Source: Microbacterium sp. No. 7 (GTDB lineage: Bacteria > Actinomycetota > Actinomycetes > Actinomycetales > Microbacteriaceae). From it: a stretch of 64,000 bases of DNA. The notes beneath the pieces are model-generated. The model was not told the origin of the DNA, searched no databases, and saw nothing but the letters and a program-made list of their open reading frames with translations. Of the stretch, positions 34,361-43,406 are shown in pieces. The stretch's first letter is position 1; each line of letters begins with the position of its first letter. The translations under genes and the position numbers were made by a program. Location of the stretch: contig NZ_CP012697.1 in the NCBI RefSeq assembly GCF_001314225.1, positions 2,976,001-3,040,000 of the forward strand. The letters are read 5' to 3'.

Positions 34361-35112
34361 TGTCCTCGCTCGGCCTGACGCTCGTCCACACCAAGTACGC
34401 GCTGCTCGAGACGGCGCGCGTGCCGATCGCCGTCATCGGCACCGTCGTGTTCCCCACGCTGGCGTTCTGCCTGTTCGTGCTGCCGCAGCGCATGGTGACC
34501 TCGAACTCGGAGTTCGCGACCGGCGCGATCGCCTCGATGGTCGTGTTCGCCTTCATGTCGGCGGGGCTCTTCTCCATCGGCCTCGACCTCGCCGATCAGC
34601 GCTCCAAGCCGTGGGCGCCGTACCTGCGCACGCTGCCGGGCGCGCCGGGCGCCCGCATCGCGGGACTCGTGCTGGCGACGCTCGCGATCGCGGTCGTCGC
34701 GATGATCCCGCTGCTCGTCGTCGGCGGTCTGTTCACCGAGGCGCGGCCGGGATGGGCGAACGTGCTCGCCGGCATCGGCCTCGTGATCGTGACGGCCGTG
34801 CCGTCGCTGCTCATCGGCGTGATCATCGGCACGACGGCGGGACCGAAGGCGGCGATCGCGATCACGCAGGTCGCGATGTTCCTGCTCGCCTTCGGCGGCG
34901 GGCTCTTCCTGCCGCCGATCATGTTCCCCGACTGGCTCGATGCCGCGTCGAAGGTCCTGCCCGTGCGCCAGGCCCGCGAGATCGTGGTCGGCGCCGCGAC
35001 CGGCACGGGCGTGCCGCTGTGGGCCGCGCTCGGGATCGTCGCGTGGACGATCGTGCTCGGCGCCCTCGCGGTCTGGCTGTACCGTCGCGATCAGGGCCGC
35101 CGCTTCCGCTGA
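34360..35112 (+). CDS. ABC-2 type transporter permease
   Basis: 250 residues with six hydrophobic segments, the last followed by the short basic tail YRRDQGRRFR. The PPIMFPDWLDAASKVLPVRQ stretch before the last segments is the usual ABC-2 motif. Start at 34360 (TGATG overlap with the ATPase; a GTG just before is possible). End of the operon: the next gene converges 8 bases away with no terminator visible. Confidence 0.9.
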   Translation: MSSLGLTLVHTKYALLETARVPIAVIGTVVFPTLAFCLFVLPQRMVTSNSEFATGAIASMVVFAFMSAGLFSIGLDLADQRSKPWAPYLRTLPGAPGARIAGLVLATLAIAVVAMIPLLVVGGLFTEARPGWANVLAGIGLVIVTAVPSLLIGVIIGTTAGPKAAIAITQVAMFLLAFGGGLFLPPIMFPDWLDAASKVLPVRQAREIVVGAATGTGVPLWAALGIVAWTIVLGALAVWLYRRDQGRRFR

Positions 35113-35120
35113 GCGGGCGC

Positions 35121-35858
35121 TCAGACGTGGGCGCGGAGGAAGCCCGTGACGCGCTGCCACGCATCGTGGGCGTCAGCGGGGTTGTACCGGGCGCCGGCGT
35201 CGTTGAAGAAGGCGTGCGCCAACTCCGGGTAGACGACGGGGCGGAAGTCGACCCCGGCCGCCGCCATCGCGTCCTCGACGGCCGGCAGGGCGTCGATCAG
35301 CGCCGGGTCGTGCCGGCCGTAGAGCGCGAGCACGGGGCAGCGGATGCCGGGCATCCGCTCGGCCGGCGGCGCGCTGCCGTAGAACGGCGCCGCGGCGCGG
35401 ATGCGCTCGTCGGACGCCGCGAGCAGGAACGTGTAGGTGCCGCCGAAGCAGAACCCCGTCGCGGCGATCCTGCCGACGGCCGACGGCTGCTCCTCCAGCC
35501 AGTCGACCGTCGCGCGCAGCGCCGACACGGCCCAGGCCGCATAGGCGGGAGAGGACGCCTCGGTCAGCAGCTCGCGGAGGCGCGGCTGCGCCGCCGCCTG
35601 CCGCTCGGGGTCGTCGCTGTTCCGCAGCGCGAACAGCTCGGCCCCCGTCTGCGGAGACATGCCGCCTCGGCTGAGGACGTCGGGCGCCGCGACGGTCCAG
35701 CCGACGCGCGCGAATCTGTCGGCGACGTCGCGGATGTGATCGACGAGCCCCCAGATCTCATGGACGAGGACGAGACCGCCGATCGGCTCGCCCTCCGGAC
35801 GGGCGACGTAGACGTCGAACGGGTCGCCGGAGGCCTGCAGCGTCAGCATCTCTCCCAT
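35121..35858 (-). CDS. Dienelactone hydrolase family protein
   Basis: 245-residue alpha/beta hydrolase. The triad is visible as Cys137 in GFCFGG, Asp184 in YGRHDPALID and His215 in ELAHAFFND. Cys rather than Ser at the nucleophile is the mark of this family. The true substrate is unknown, and no aromatic degradation genes are nearby. TAGCGT lies 8 bases before the ATG; a second ATG three codons on has GGGAGAG before it. Confidence 0.9.
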   Translation of the reverse strand: MGEMLTLQASGDPFDVYVARPEGEPIGGLVLVHEIWGLVDHIRDVADRFARVGWTVAAPDVLSRGGMSPQTGAELFALRNSDDPERQAAAQPRLRELLTEASSPAYAAWAVSALRATVDWLEEQPSAVGRIAATGFCFGGTYTFLLAASDERIRAAAPFYGSAPPAERMPGIRCPVLALYGRHDPALIDALPAVEDAMAAAGVDFRPVVYPELAHAFFNDAGARYNPADAHDAWQRVTGFLRAHV

Positions 35859-35887
35859 ACCCGGTCACGCTACCGCGACGGGGGCGG

Positions 35888-36265
35888 TCAGGGGCGGAAC
35901 TGCGGAGATCCGAGCACGCGCTCGACCCGGATCCGCAGCACGACCCGCTCGGGATTCGGCCGCGGCTGCCGGTAGCGCGCCGCGTACAGCTCGACCGCGC
36001 GCGCCACCTCGCCGGCATCCTCGACGACCTCCGCGACGCCCTCGAAGCTGATCCAGCGGCCGCCGTCGACCGTGTTCACGCTCGCGCGGCCCGACCGCTG
36101 CGCGTTGACGAACTTCTGCGAGCCGCGCGAGCCGATCACGCGCACGATCCCGTCGTCGTAGGTGATGCCGACGGGCACCGCGTGGATGCGGCCGTCGCGA
36201 CCGAGCGTCGCCAGGGTCGCCAGGTGGTACTCGGACAGGAACTCGCGCGCCGCGTCGGTGATCAC
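35888..36265 (-). CDS. PPOX-class (split-barrel) probable F420-dependent oxidoreductase
   Basis: 125 residues in one split beta-barrel domain of the pyridoxamine 5'-phosphate oxidase fold: LSEYHLATLATLGRDGRIHAVPVGITYDDG, then GSRGSQKFVNAQRSGRASVNTV. The size and pattern fit the actinobacterial enzymes that bind F420 rather than FMN (family knowledge). GTG start. Downstream of pheT on the same strand, 45 bases away. Confidence 0.85.
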   Translation of the reverse strand: MITDAAREFLSEYHLATLATLGRDGRIHAVPVGITYDDGIVRVIGSRGSQKFVNAQRSGRASVNTVDGGRWISFEGVAEVVEDAGEVARAVELYAARYRQPRPNPERVVLRIRVERVLGSPQFRP

Positions 36266-36310
36266 CGCTCCAGTCTGCCCGACCCCGCGGAGCGCCTCGT
36301 CACGCCCGCG

Positions 36311-38821
36311 CTACTCCCGCAGCGTCGCGCCGAAGCGCTCGGCCGCGACCGCGACGCCCGCGAGCTTCGCCTCGGTGGCCTCGGCCGCCGTGAGCGTGCG
36401 GTCGGGCGCCCGGAAGCGCAGCGCGAACGTGAGGCTCTTCGCGTCGTCCGGCACGCCCGTCCCGCGGTAGTCGTCGACGAGGCGCAGCGACTCGAGCAGC
36501 TCGCCTGCGCCGTCGACGACCGCCGCGCGCACCGCGGCGGCGGGCACGGCGACCGGGACGACGAGCGAGACGTCCTGCGTCGCGGCGGGGTACCCCGACA
36601 GGGATGCCGCGACGACCCGCTCGCCCGCGAGCGACAGCAGCAGGTCGAGATCGAGCTCCGCGACGACGACGCGCCCGGGCAGGTCGGCCTCCTCGGCGAC
36701 GGCGGGGAGCAGCTCTCCGGCGTAGCCGACCTCGACGTCGCCGACCGTCAGCACGCCGGCGCGGCCGGGGTGCAGCGCCGCGCGCCGGGTCTGCGCGACG
36801 TCGAGCGGCACGCCCGCCGCGGCGGCGATCGTGCGCACGGCGTCGAGGCCGTCGGCGAGGTCGAACGGCTCGGCGGCCTGGCCCGGCTGCTTCGCGACGC
36901 GGTTGCCCGTGAGCAGCACCGCGACGAAGCGGGGCTGCGGCGGGATCGCGGCGTCGAGCCGTGCGAGGGTCGCGGCGTCGGGGCGCACGGCCGGCGCGGG
37001 CACGTCGTCGGTGCCGTAGGTCACGCCCGGCTCCGGCAGGTACACCGTGCCGATCTCGAACAGCGCGAGGTCGGTGAGGCCGCGCGACAGGTTGCGGTGC
37101 GCGACCTGCAGCAGTCCCGGCACGAGCGTGCGGCGCAGGAACGGCGACTGCCCGTCGAGCGGGTTGGCGAGCAGGACCTGCGGCAGGCGCTCCCCCGACG
37201 GCGATCCGTGCAAGTCGTTCTGCGCCTCGGTCGTGAAGCCGAACGAGAGCGTCTCGACGAGACCCGCCGCGGCGAGCGCGTTCGCGACGCGGCGACGGCC
37301 CTGCTGCGCGGGCGTGAAGCCGCTGCCTGACGGGGGTACCGGCAGCTGCGAGGGGATGCGGTCGTAGCCCGTGATGCGGGCGACCTCCTCGGCGAGCGTC
37401 CACTTGTCGGTCAGGTCGGAGCGCCACGTGGGCGGGACGACGGTCCAGCCGCCGTCGGCCTCGTCGACCTCGCAGCCGATGGTCTCCAGCGCGCCGACGA
37501 TCTCGGCATCCGTGTAGTCGACGCCGATCAGGCCGCCGACGAAGCCGTGCGGCAGGGTGATCTCGCCGACGAACACCTCGCCGAACAGCGCGCCGCCGAT
37601 CTCGGTGTCGAGGGTGCCGCCCGCCAGCTCGACCATGAGATCGGCCACGCGGCGGGCCGCGACGAACGGCATGAGCGGGTCGACGCCGCGCTCGAACCGC
37701 TTCGACGCCTCGCTGGGCAGCCGGTGACGCCGCGCCGAGCGCGCGATCGTGACGGGGTCGAAGTGCGCGCCCTCGATGAGCACGTTGCGCGTCGCGTCGC
37801 TCATCTCGGTCGTGCCGCCGCCCATGACGCCGGCGAGGCCGATGGGACCGGACTCGTCGGTGATGAGCAGGTCCTCCGTCGAGAGCGCCCGATCCTTGCC
37901 GTCGAGCGTCGTGAGGCGCTCCCCCTCGCGTGCGCGGCGCACCGTGATGCCGCCCTGCAGCAGGTCGAGGTCGTAGCCGTGCGTGGGCTGGCCGAGCTCG
38001 AGCATGACGTAGTTGGTGATGTCGATGAGGATGCCGAGCGACCGGATGCCGGCGAGGGTGAGCCGCGCGACCATCCACGGCGGCGTGGGCCGGCCCGGGT
38101 CGACCCCTCGCACGATGCGCGCGACGAACTCCGTCGCGCCGACGTTGCCGCGGATGGGGGCGTCGTCGACGACGGCGACCTCGAACCCGCCGGCGGGCTG
38201 GCCGAGGTCGTCGAACGCGCGGTCGCCCGGGTCGCGGAACGCCGCGCCCGTCGCGTGCGCGTACTCGCGCGCGACGCCGCGCAACGACAGCGCGTAGCCG
38301 CGGTCGGGCGTCACGTTGATCTCGACGGCGACGTCGTCGAGGCCGAGCAGCGCGATGGCGTCGGTGCCCGCCTCGGGGTCGAGGCCGAGCTCGGCGAGGC
38401 GCAGGATGCCGCTGTGCTCGTCGCCGAGGCCCAGCTCCTTGGCCGACGCGATCATGCCGTCGGAGACGTGCCCATAGGTCTTGCGCGCCGCGATCGGGAA
38501 CGGTCCCGGCAGCACGGCGCCCGGCAGCGTCACCACGACCTTGTCGCCCTCGAAGAAGTTGCGTGCGCCGCAGACGATGCCGCGCACGCCGCCCTGCTCG
38601 GAGCCGACGTCGACCTGGCACCAGCGGATGGTCTTGCCGTTGGACTGCGGCTCCTCGACGAACTCGACGACGCGGCCGACGACGATCGGCCCGGTGAGGC
38701 CGAACGAGTGCACGTCCTCCTCCTCGAAGCCCACCGAGACGAGAGAGGCGAGCACGTCCTCGGGCGTGGCATCCGGCGCCACGTCGACGTACTCGCGCAG
38801 CCAGGAGAGCGGGACGCGCAT
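36311..38821 (-). CDS. pheT: Phenylalanyl-tRNA synthetase beta subunit
   Basis: 836 residues. Domains in order: core N-terminus ([12 protein letters not shown]), tRNA-binding OB fold at about 40-155, B3/B4 editing domain in the middle, B5 domain, the catalytic-like core (DLTDKWTLAEEVARITGYD region onward) and the C-terminal anticodon-binding ferredoxin-like domain ending at 836 (PAATQDVSLVVP to the end). Works as an alpha2-beta2 tetramer with PheS. ATG at 38821 shares one base with the pheS stop. Confidence 0.97.
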   Translation of the reverse strand: MRVPLSWLREYVDVAPDATPEDVLASLVSVGFEEEDVHSFGLTGPIVVGRVVEFVEEPQSNGKTIRWCQVDVGSEQGGVRGIVCGARNFFEGDKVVVTLPGAVLPGPFPIAARKTYGHVSDGMIASAKELGLGDEHSGILRLAELGLDPEAGTDAIALLGLDDVAVEINVTPDRGYALSLRGVAREYAHATGAAFRDPGDRAFDDLGQPAGGFEVAVVDDAPIRGNVGATEFVARIVRGVDPGRPTPPWMVARLTLAGIRSLGILIDITNYVMLELGQPTHGYDLDLLQGGITVRRAREGERLTTLDGKDRALSTEDLLITDESGPIGLAGVMGGGTTEMSDATRNVLIEGAHFDPVTIARSARRHRLPSEASKRFERGVDPLMPFVAARRVADLMVELAGGTLDTEIGGALFGEVFVGEITLPHGFVGGLIGVDYTDAEIVGALETIGCEVDEADGGWTVVPPTWRSDLTDKWTLAEEVARITGYDRIPSQLPVPPSGSGFTPAQQGRRRVANALAAAGLVETLSFGFTTEAQNDLHGSPSGERLPQVLLANPLDGQSPFLRRTLVPGLLQVAHRNLSRGLTDLALFEIGTVYLPEPGVTYGTDDVPAPAVRPDAATLARLDAAIPPQPRFVAVLLTGNRVAKQPGQAAEPFDLADGLDAVRTIAAAAGVPLDVAQTRRAALHPGRAGVLTVGDVEVGYAGELLPAVAEEADLPGRVVVAELDLDLLLSLAGERVVAASLSGYPAATQDVSLVVPVAVPAAAVRAAVVDGAGELLESLRLVDDYRGTGVPDDAKSLTFALRFRAPDRTLTAAEATEAKLAGVAVAAERFGATLRE

Positions 38822-39861
38822 CAGATCACCATTCCGTACTGCTCGCTGAAGCGGACATCGCCCTCGGCCATGTCACGCATGTCCTTCACGTCGGAGCGGA
38901 ACATGAGGGTCCGCTCGAAGCCCATCCCGAACGCGAAGCCCGAGTGCTCGTCGGGGTCGATCCCCGCCGCGCGCAGCACGTTGGGGTTGATCATGCCGCA
39001 GCCGCCCCATTCGATCCAGCGGGCGCCGCCCTTGAACGTGGGATGCCACAGGTCGAACTCGGCCGACGGCTCGGTGAACGGGAAGTAGTTGGCGCGCATG
39101 CGCGTCTTCGCCTCGGCGCCGAACAGCTGGCGCGCGACGTGGTCGAGCGTGCCGCGCAGGTGCGCCATCGTGATGCCCCTGTCGACGACGAGCCCCTCGA
39201 ACTGGCTGAACACCGGCAGGTGCGTCGCGTCGAACTCGTCGGTGCGGAAGACGCGGCCGGGCGAGACGACGTAGATCGGCAGCTCGCGCGTGAGCATCGT
39301 GCGCATCTGCACCGGGCTCGTCTGCGTGCGCAGCAGCAGGTGCCGCGCGACCGGGTCGACGTAGAAGGTGTCCTGCATCTGCCGCGCCGGGTGATCGGCG
39401 TCGAGGTTGAGGGCGTCGAAGTTGTACCACTCGTGCTCGAGCTCCGGCCCCTCCGCGACCTCCCAGCCCATGCCCACGAAGATGTCGCCGACGTGGTCCT
39501 GCAGCAGGGTGAGCGGATGCCGCGCGCCGACGCGCGCGCGCTGCGGCAGCGCCGTGACGTCGACGCGCTCGGCCTCCAGCCGCGCCGCGGTCTCGGCCTC
39601 GGCCAGCTCCGCCTCGCGCGCCGCGAGCGCCTGCGTCACGCGGCCGCGCGCCTGACCCACGAGCTTGCCGAACTCCGCCTTGCGCTCGTTCGGCACGTGC
39701 CGCAGCTGCGCGTTGAGCTGCGCGAGGGCGGAGCCCTCGCCGGCGTGCGCGGAGCGGGCCGCCTTCAGCTCGGCCGTCGTGGCCGCGCCGGCGATGGCCG
39801 CGAGCGCGGCCGCGACAGCGGCATCCACTGCTTCCGGGGTGATCTCTGGTTCGTCAGACAC
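38821..39861 (-). CDS. pheS: Phenylalanyl-tRNA synthetase alpha subunit
   Basis: 346 residues of a class II synthetase. N-terminal coiled coil (about residues 10-95), then motif 2 in [23 protein letters not shown] and motif 3 near the end in [24 protein letters not shown] start at 39861 is 8 bases after TAGACT. It is 43 bases downstream of gluD but clearly has its own promoter. Confidence 0.97.
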   Translation of the reverse strand: MSDEPEITPEAVDAAVAAALAAIAGAATTAELKAARSAHAGEGSALAQLNAQLRHVPNERKAEFGKLVGQARGRVTQALAAREAELAEAETAARLEAERVDVTALPQRARVGARHPLTLLQDHVGDIFVGMGWEVAEGPELEHEWYNFDALNLDADHPARQMQDTFYVDPVARHLLLRTQTSPVQMRTMLTRELPIYVVSPGRVFRTDEFDATHLPVFSQFEGLVVDRGITMAHLRGTLDHVARQLFGAEAKTRMRANYFPFTEPSAEFDLWHPTFKGGARWIEWGGCGMINPNVLRAAGIDPDEHSGFAFGMGFERTLMFRSDVKDMRDMAEGDVRFSEQYGMVI

Positions 39862-39869
39862 GAGAGACG

Positions 39870-39875
39870 AGTCTA
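39870..39875 (-). promoter_or_regulatory. -10 box for pheS-pheT
   Basis: TAGACT on the minus strand, 8 bases before the pheS GTG, identical to the hexamers before hisB and the rRNA methylase gene. No T-box leader is present: the space to gluD is only 43 bases. Confidence 0.5.
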
Positions 39876-39904
39876 CCGGCGGGCGCCGACGCGCCCGTGC
39901 CCGC

Positions 39905-40813
39905 CTACTTGCCGTCGGCTCCCGGCGCCGTATCGGCCTGCGCGGCGATGAGCTCGGTGTCCGTCGCGTCGGTGACCGGGTGGTGCATGCCGACGACGCG
40001 CGGCGTCTTCGCCGATCGGCGCAGGCGCTTCTCGACGAGGTTGGCCACGAACGAGAGGATGAGGCAGAGCGAGATGTAGATCGCGCCGACGACGATCGTC
40101 ATCGGGACGATCGGCGAGCCGTACGTCGACTGCGAGCCGAGGTAGCGCGCGTAGAACAGCAGCTCGGGATAGGTGATGATGAAGCCGAGCGCCGTGTCCT
40201 TCAGCGTGACGACGAGCTGGGCGATGATGACGGGCATCATCGCCCGCACGGCCTGCGGCAGCAGCACCAGCCGCATGACGCCCGTCTTGCGCAGGCCGAT
40301 CGCGTAGCCCGCCTCGTACTGGCCCCGCGGCAGCGACTCGACGCCGGCGCGGATGACCTCTGCGAGCACGGACCCGTTGTAGGCGACCAGGGCGATGACC
40401 ACGGCCCAGTAGGGCTCCATCTTCACGCCCATCACGGGCAGGCCGTAGTAGAGCAGGAACATGAAGATCAGCACGGGCACGGCGCGGAGGACCTCGACGA
40501 TCGCCCCGACCGGCACGCGGATCCACGCGTGGTCCGACAGGCGCCCGATCGCGAGCACGAAGCCGAGCACGAGGGCTCCGATCGCGGCGAGGGCGAACGC
40601 GGCGAGCGTGCGCAGCGTCGCGAGTCCGATCTCGATCCAGACGTTCGTGTAGGTGAACGCCTGCCACTTCGCGGCGGAGAACTGGCCGGTGTCGATGAGC
40701 CGCCAGACGAGGAACGCGAGCACGGCGAGCACCGCGACGACCGTGACGACGCCGAGGACGCGGTTGCGGGCGATGGCGCGGGGTCCGGGCACATCGTAGA
40801 GGACGGAGGTCAT
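39905..40813 (-). CDS. gluD: Glutamate-type ABC transporter permease (GluD)
   Basis: 302 residues, His/Glu/Gln (polar amino acid) permease family. Five or so hydrophobic segments; the EAA loop is [29 protein letters not shown] polar C-terminal tail of about 40 residues is longer than in many relatives. Start [10 protein letters not shown] is set by the four-base ATGA overlap with gluC. Same gene order as gluABCD of Corynebacterium glutamicum. Confidence 0.9.
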   Translation of the reverse strand: MTSVLYDVPGPRAIARNRVLGVVTVVAVLAVLAFLVWRLIDTGQFSAAKWQAFTYTNVWIEIGLATLRTLAAFALAAIGALVLGFVLAIGRLSDHAWIRVPVGAIVEVLRAVPVLIFMFLLYYGLPVMGVKMEPYWAVVIALVAYNGSVLAEVIRAGVESLPRGQYEAGYAIGLRKTGVMRLVLLPQAVRAMMPVIIAQLVVTLKDTALGFIITYPELLFYARYLGSQSTYGSPIVPMTIVVGAIYISLCLILSFVANLVEKRLRRSAKTPRVVGMHHPVTDATDTELIAAQADTAPGADGK

Positions 40814-41466
40814 CGCGCCACCTTCCATCGGTTCTCCAGCGATCGCTGGAGCCAGGACAGGAGCAGCACGAGGGCGACGAAGATCACCATGACCCACAGG
40901 ATCACGACGAACTGGTTCTCGCCGCGCTCGCTGAGATAGCTGCGGATAGAGCCGAGGTTGACGACCGAGAAGCCCGCCGCGACGGTCGTGTTCTTCAGGA
41001 GCGCGATGAACACGCTCATCATGGGCGGGATGACGGAGCGGAACGCCTGGGGCATGACGACGAGCGACATGACCTGGCCGAACGTGAGGCCGATCGCGCG
41101 GGCGGCCTCGGCCTGGCCCACCGGCACCGTGTTGATGCCCGACCGGATGGTCTCGGCGACATAGGTCGCCGTGTAGATGCCGAGGGCGCAGACCGCGAGC
41201 GTCAGCGACACCTGCGCCGTCAGCCGCAGCCCGAGGATGGGCGGCAGCGCGAACGCGAACGCGAAGAAGACGAGCGTCAGCGGCGTGTTGCGGATCGTGT
41301 TGACGTAGATCGTGCCCACGGCCCGCGCGACGGGCACGGGCGAGACCCGCATCGCGCCGACGATCGTGCCGAGCACGAGCGCGAGCAGTCCGCCCGCGAA
41401 GAAGAGGATGAGCGTGCCGAGCAGGAACTCGCCCCAGAGGTCGAGGTTGTTCGTGATGACGTCCAC
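40810..41466 (-). CDS. gluC: Glutamate-type ABC transporter permease (GluC)
   Basis: 218 residues of the polar amino acid permease family. EAA loop: VGQAEAARAIGLTFGQVMSLVVMPQAFRSVIP. It pairs with GluD. GTG start. It is separated from gluB by 79 bases containing a 13-bp hairpin. Confidence 0.9.
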   Translation of the reverse strand: MDVITNNLDLWGEFLLGTLILFFAGGLLALVLGTIVGAMRVSPVPVARAVGTIYVNTIRNTPLTLVFFAFAFALPPILGLRLTAQVSLTLAVCALGIYTATYVAETIRSGINTVPVGQAEAARAIGLTFGQVMSLVVMPQAFRSVIPPMMSVFIALLKNTTVAAGFSVVNLGSIRSYLSERGENQFVVILWVMVIFVALVLLLSWLQRSLENRWKVAR

Positions 41467-41502
41467 GCGCGGTGTCCTCTCGATGCGGTCAGTACGGTCG
41501 GT

Positions 41503-41538
41503 GCGCTGGGGCGGCTCGCGGCGCGGCCGCCCCAGCGC
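41503..41538 (-). terminator. Intercistronic hairpin between gluB and gluC
   Basis: Perfect 13-bp GC stem (41503-41515 with 41526-41538) and a 10-base loop, 7 bases past the gluB stop. No U-tract, so it more likely protects the gluB message 3' end or causes partial termination than ends the operon. Confidence 0.7.
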
Positions 41539-41545
41539 GTGTCGG

Positions 41546-42463
41546 TCAGTCGACCGCGGGCTGCGTGCCCGCGATGTTCGCGGGAGCGAGGTGCTGGTCG
41601 AACAGGGCCGACCAGATGTCGCCGCCGTCGGTGAACAGCGCGTTGATGTGGTCCTTCAGAGCGGTGTCGCCCTTCTCCAGTCCCACGCCGTAGCGCTCCT
41701 CGCTGAACGGCTCGCCCGCGATCTTCAGCTCGTCGGGACGCTGGGCCACGTAGCCGGCGAGGATCGCCTCGTCGGTCGTGATCGCGTCGACCGAGCCCGC
41801 GAGCACCGCGTCGATGCACTGCGAGTACGTGTCGTACTCGACGGTGTCGCCGGGGCTGTACTCGTCGCGGATGCGCTGCAGCGGCGTCGAGCCGGTGACC
41901 GAGCAGACGATCTTGCCCGCGAGGTCGTCGGGACCGTTGATGTCGGTGTTGTCCGCGGCCACGAGCAGGCCCTGGCCCGTGATGAAGTACGGGCCGGCGA
42001 AGTCGATCTGCTCCTTGCGCTTGTCGGTGATCGAGTAGGTGCCGACGTAGTAGTCGATGTTCTGGTTGACGATCTCCTGCTCGCGGTTGGCCGACGGGAT
42101 CGTCTTGTACTCGATCTGCTCCTCCGAGAAGCCCAGCGAGGCGGCGATCCAGCGCGCGATGTCGATGTCGAAGCCCGTGCGCTCGTTCGTGGCCGCGTCC
42201 TGGTAGCCGAGGCCCGGCTGGTCGTTCTTGACGCCCACGATCACGCCGCCGCGCTCGCTCATGCGCTCGAAGGTGGGGCTGCCCTCGAGGGTGAAGCCGT
42301 CGGCGACCTCCCAGAGCGCGGTGCTGGGCGCCTCGGAGGCGGTCGAGTCGCCGTCGCCGTCTCCGGTGCCGGGGTCGGTGGGCGAGCCGCTGTTGCACGC
42401 CGTGAGGGCGAGAGCGGTGATCGCGAGGCCGGCGAAGGCGCCGGCGATGCGTGTCTTGCGCAT
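41546..42463 (-). CDS. gluB: Glutamate-binding lipoprotein (GluB)
   Basis: 305 residues. Lipoprotein signal peptide with lipobox LTAC (Cys23) followed by a Gly/Ser/Asp/Thr-rich linker; the rest is a family 3 solute-binding protein with FERMSERGGVIVGVKNDQPGLGY, GFDIDIARWIAASLG and DYYVGTYSITDKRKEQIDFAGPYF. This binding pattern (NDQPGLGY...TGFDIDIA) is that of glutamate-binding proteins of Actinobacteria. AGGAGG stands before the ATG. Confidence 0.93.
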   Translation of the reverse strand: MRKTRIAGAFAGLAITALALTACNSGSPTDPGTGDGDGDSTASEAPSTALWEVADGFTLEGSPTFERMSERGGVIVGVKNDQPGLGYQDAATNERTGFDIDIARWIAASLGFSEEQIEYKTIPSANREQEIVNQNIDYYVGTYSITDKRKEQIDFAGPYFITGQGLLVAADNTDINGPDDLAGKIVCSVTGSTPLQRIRDEYSPGDTVEYDTYSQCIDAVLAGSVDAITTDEAILAGYVAQRPDELKIAGEPFSEERYGVGLEKGDTALKDHINALFTDGGDIWSALFDQHLAPANIAGTQPAVD

Positions 42464-42528
42464 GTGATTCCTCCTGGATTCGTGATCCGTTGTGGTGACC
42501 GCGCCGGTGCAGGGCGCGGACGCTGGTG

Positions 42529-43323
42529 TCAGTGCGTGATGAGCTTCGACAGGAAGTCCTTGGCGCGGTCGCTCCGCGGGTTCGTGAAGAACTCGTCGGG
42601 ACTCGCCTGCTCGACGATCTGCCCGTCGGCCATGAACACGACCCGGTCGGCGGCCTTGCGCGCGAAGCCCATCTCGTGCGTGACGACGATCATCGTCATG
42701 CCCTCCTGGGCGAGACCGACCATGACGTCGAGCACCTCGTTGATCATCTCGGGGTCGAGCGCGCTCGTCGGCTCGTCGAAGAGCATGACCTTCGGCTTCA
42801 TCGCGAGGGCCCGCGCGATCGCGACGCGCTGCTGCTGGCCGCCCGACAGCTGCGCCGGCAGCTTCGCGGCCTGGTGCCCGACGCCGACGCGGTCGAGCAG
42901 CTCCTTGGCGAGCTTCTCGGCATCCGCCTTCTTCATCTTCTTGACCTTGATGGGGCCGAGCGTGACGTTGTCGAGGATCGTCAGGTGCGAGAACAGGTTG
43001 AACGACTGGAACACCATGCCGACGTCGGCGCGCAGCGCCGCGAGGGCCTTGCCCTCCTCGGGCAGCTTCTTGCCGTCGATCGTGATCGTGCCGCTCGTGA
43101 TGGTCTCGAGCCGGTTGATCGTGCGGCACAGCGTCGACTTGCCCGAGCCCGACGGGCCGATCACGACGACGACCTCGCCGCGGTGGACGGTCAGGTCGAT
43201 GTCCTTGAGGGCATGGAAGTCGCCGTAGTGCTTCTGCACGTTCGTGATGACCACGAGCGGGTCACCGCGCTTCACGCTGATGTTCGACGTCTGGGGCGCC
43301 GCCACCGGTTCAGGGGTCGTCAT
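42529..43323 (-). CDS. gluA: Glutamate ABC transporter ATP-binding protein (GluA)
   Basis: 264 residues. Walker A VIGPSGSGKSTLCR, Q-loop FQSFNLFSHLT, signature LSGGQQQRVAIARALA, Walker B VMLFDEPTSALDPE and the switch THEMGFAR. First gene of gluABCD. An extra 20-residue N-terminal tail precedes the conserved domain; the ATG at 43323 is preferred because TAGGCT lies exactly 6 bases before it. It may also power the ATPase-less permease pair at 47.8-49.3 kb. Confidence 0.95.
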   Translation of the reverse strand: MTTPEPVAAPQTSNISVKRGDPLVVITNVQKHYGDFHALKDIDLTVHRGEVVVVIGPSGSGKSTLCRTINRLETITSGTITIDGKKLPEEGKALAALRADVGMVFQSFNLFSHLTILDNVTLGPIKVKKMKKADAEKLAKELLDRVGVGHQAAKLPAQLSGGQQQRVAIARALAMKPKVMLFDEPTSALDPEMINEVLDVMVGLAQEGMTMIVVTHEMGFARKAADRVVFMADGQIVEQASPDEFFTNPRSDRAKDFLSKLITH

Positions 43324-43329
43324 CCCGTC

Positions 43330-43390
43330 AGCCTAGGCCGAGGGCCCCCCGACCTGGCAAGACCCTGTGCGGTCTTTACCGACTTGTAAC
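43330..43390 (-). promoter_or_regulatory. gluABCD promoter region with possible GlnR-like site
   Basis: TAGGCT (43335-43330) is 6 bases before the gluA ATG. Upstream lie a perfect inverted repeat AAGACC-N6-GGTCTT (43359-43376) and, on the minus strand, GTTAC-N6-GTAAA (43390-43375), close to the GTNAC-N6-GNAAC pattern of actinobacterial GlnR. Nitrogen control would make sense, but the match is imperfect. Confidence 0.45.
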
Positions 43391-43406
43391 AGGACGTCAC
43401 ACACGC

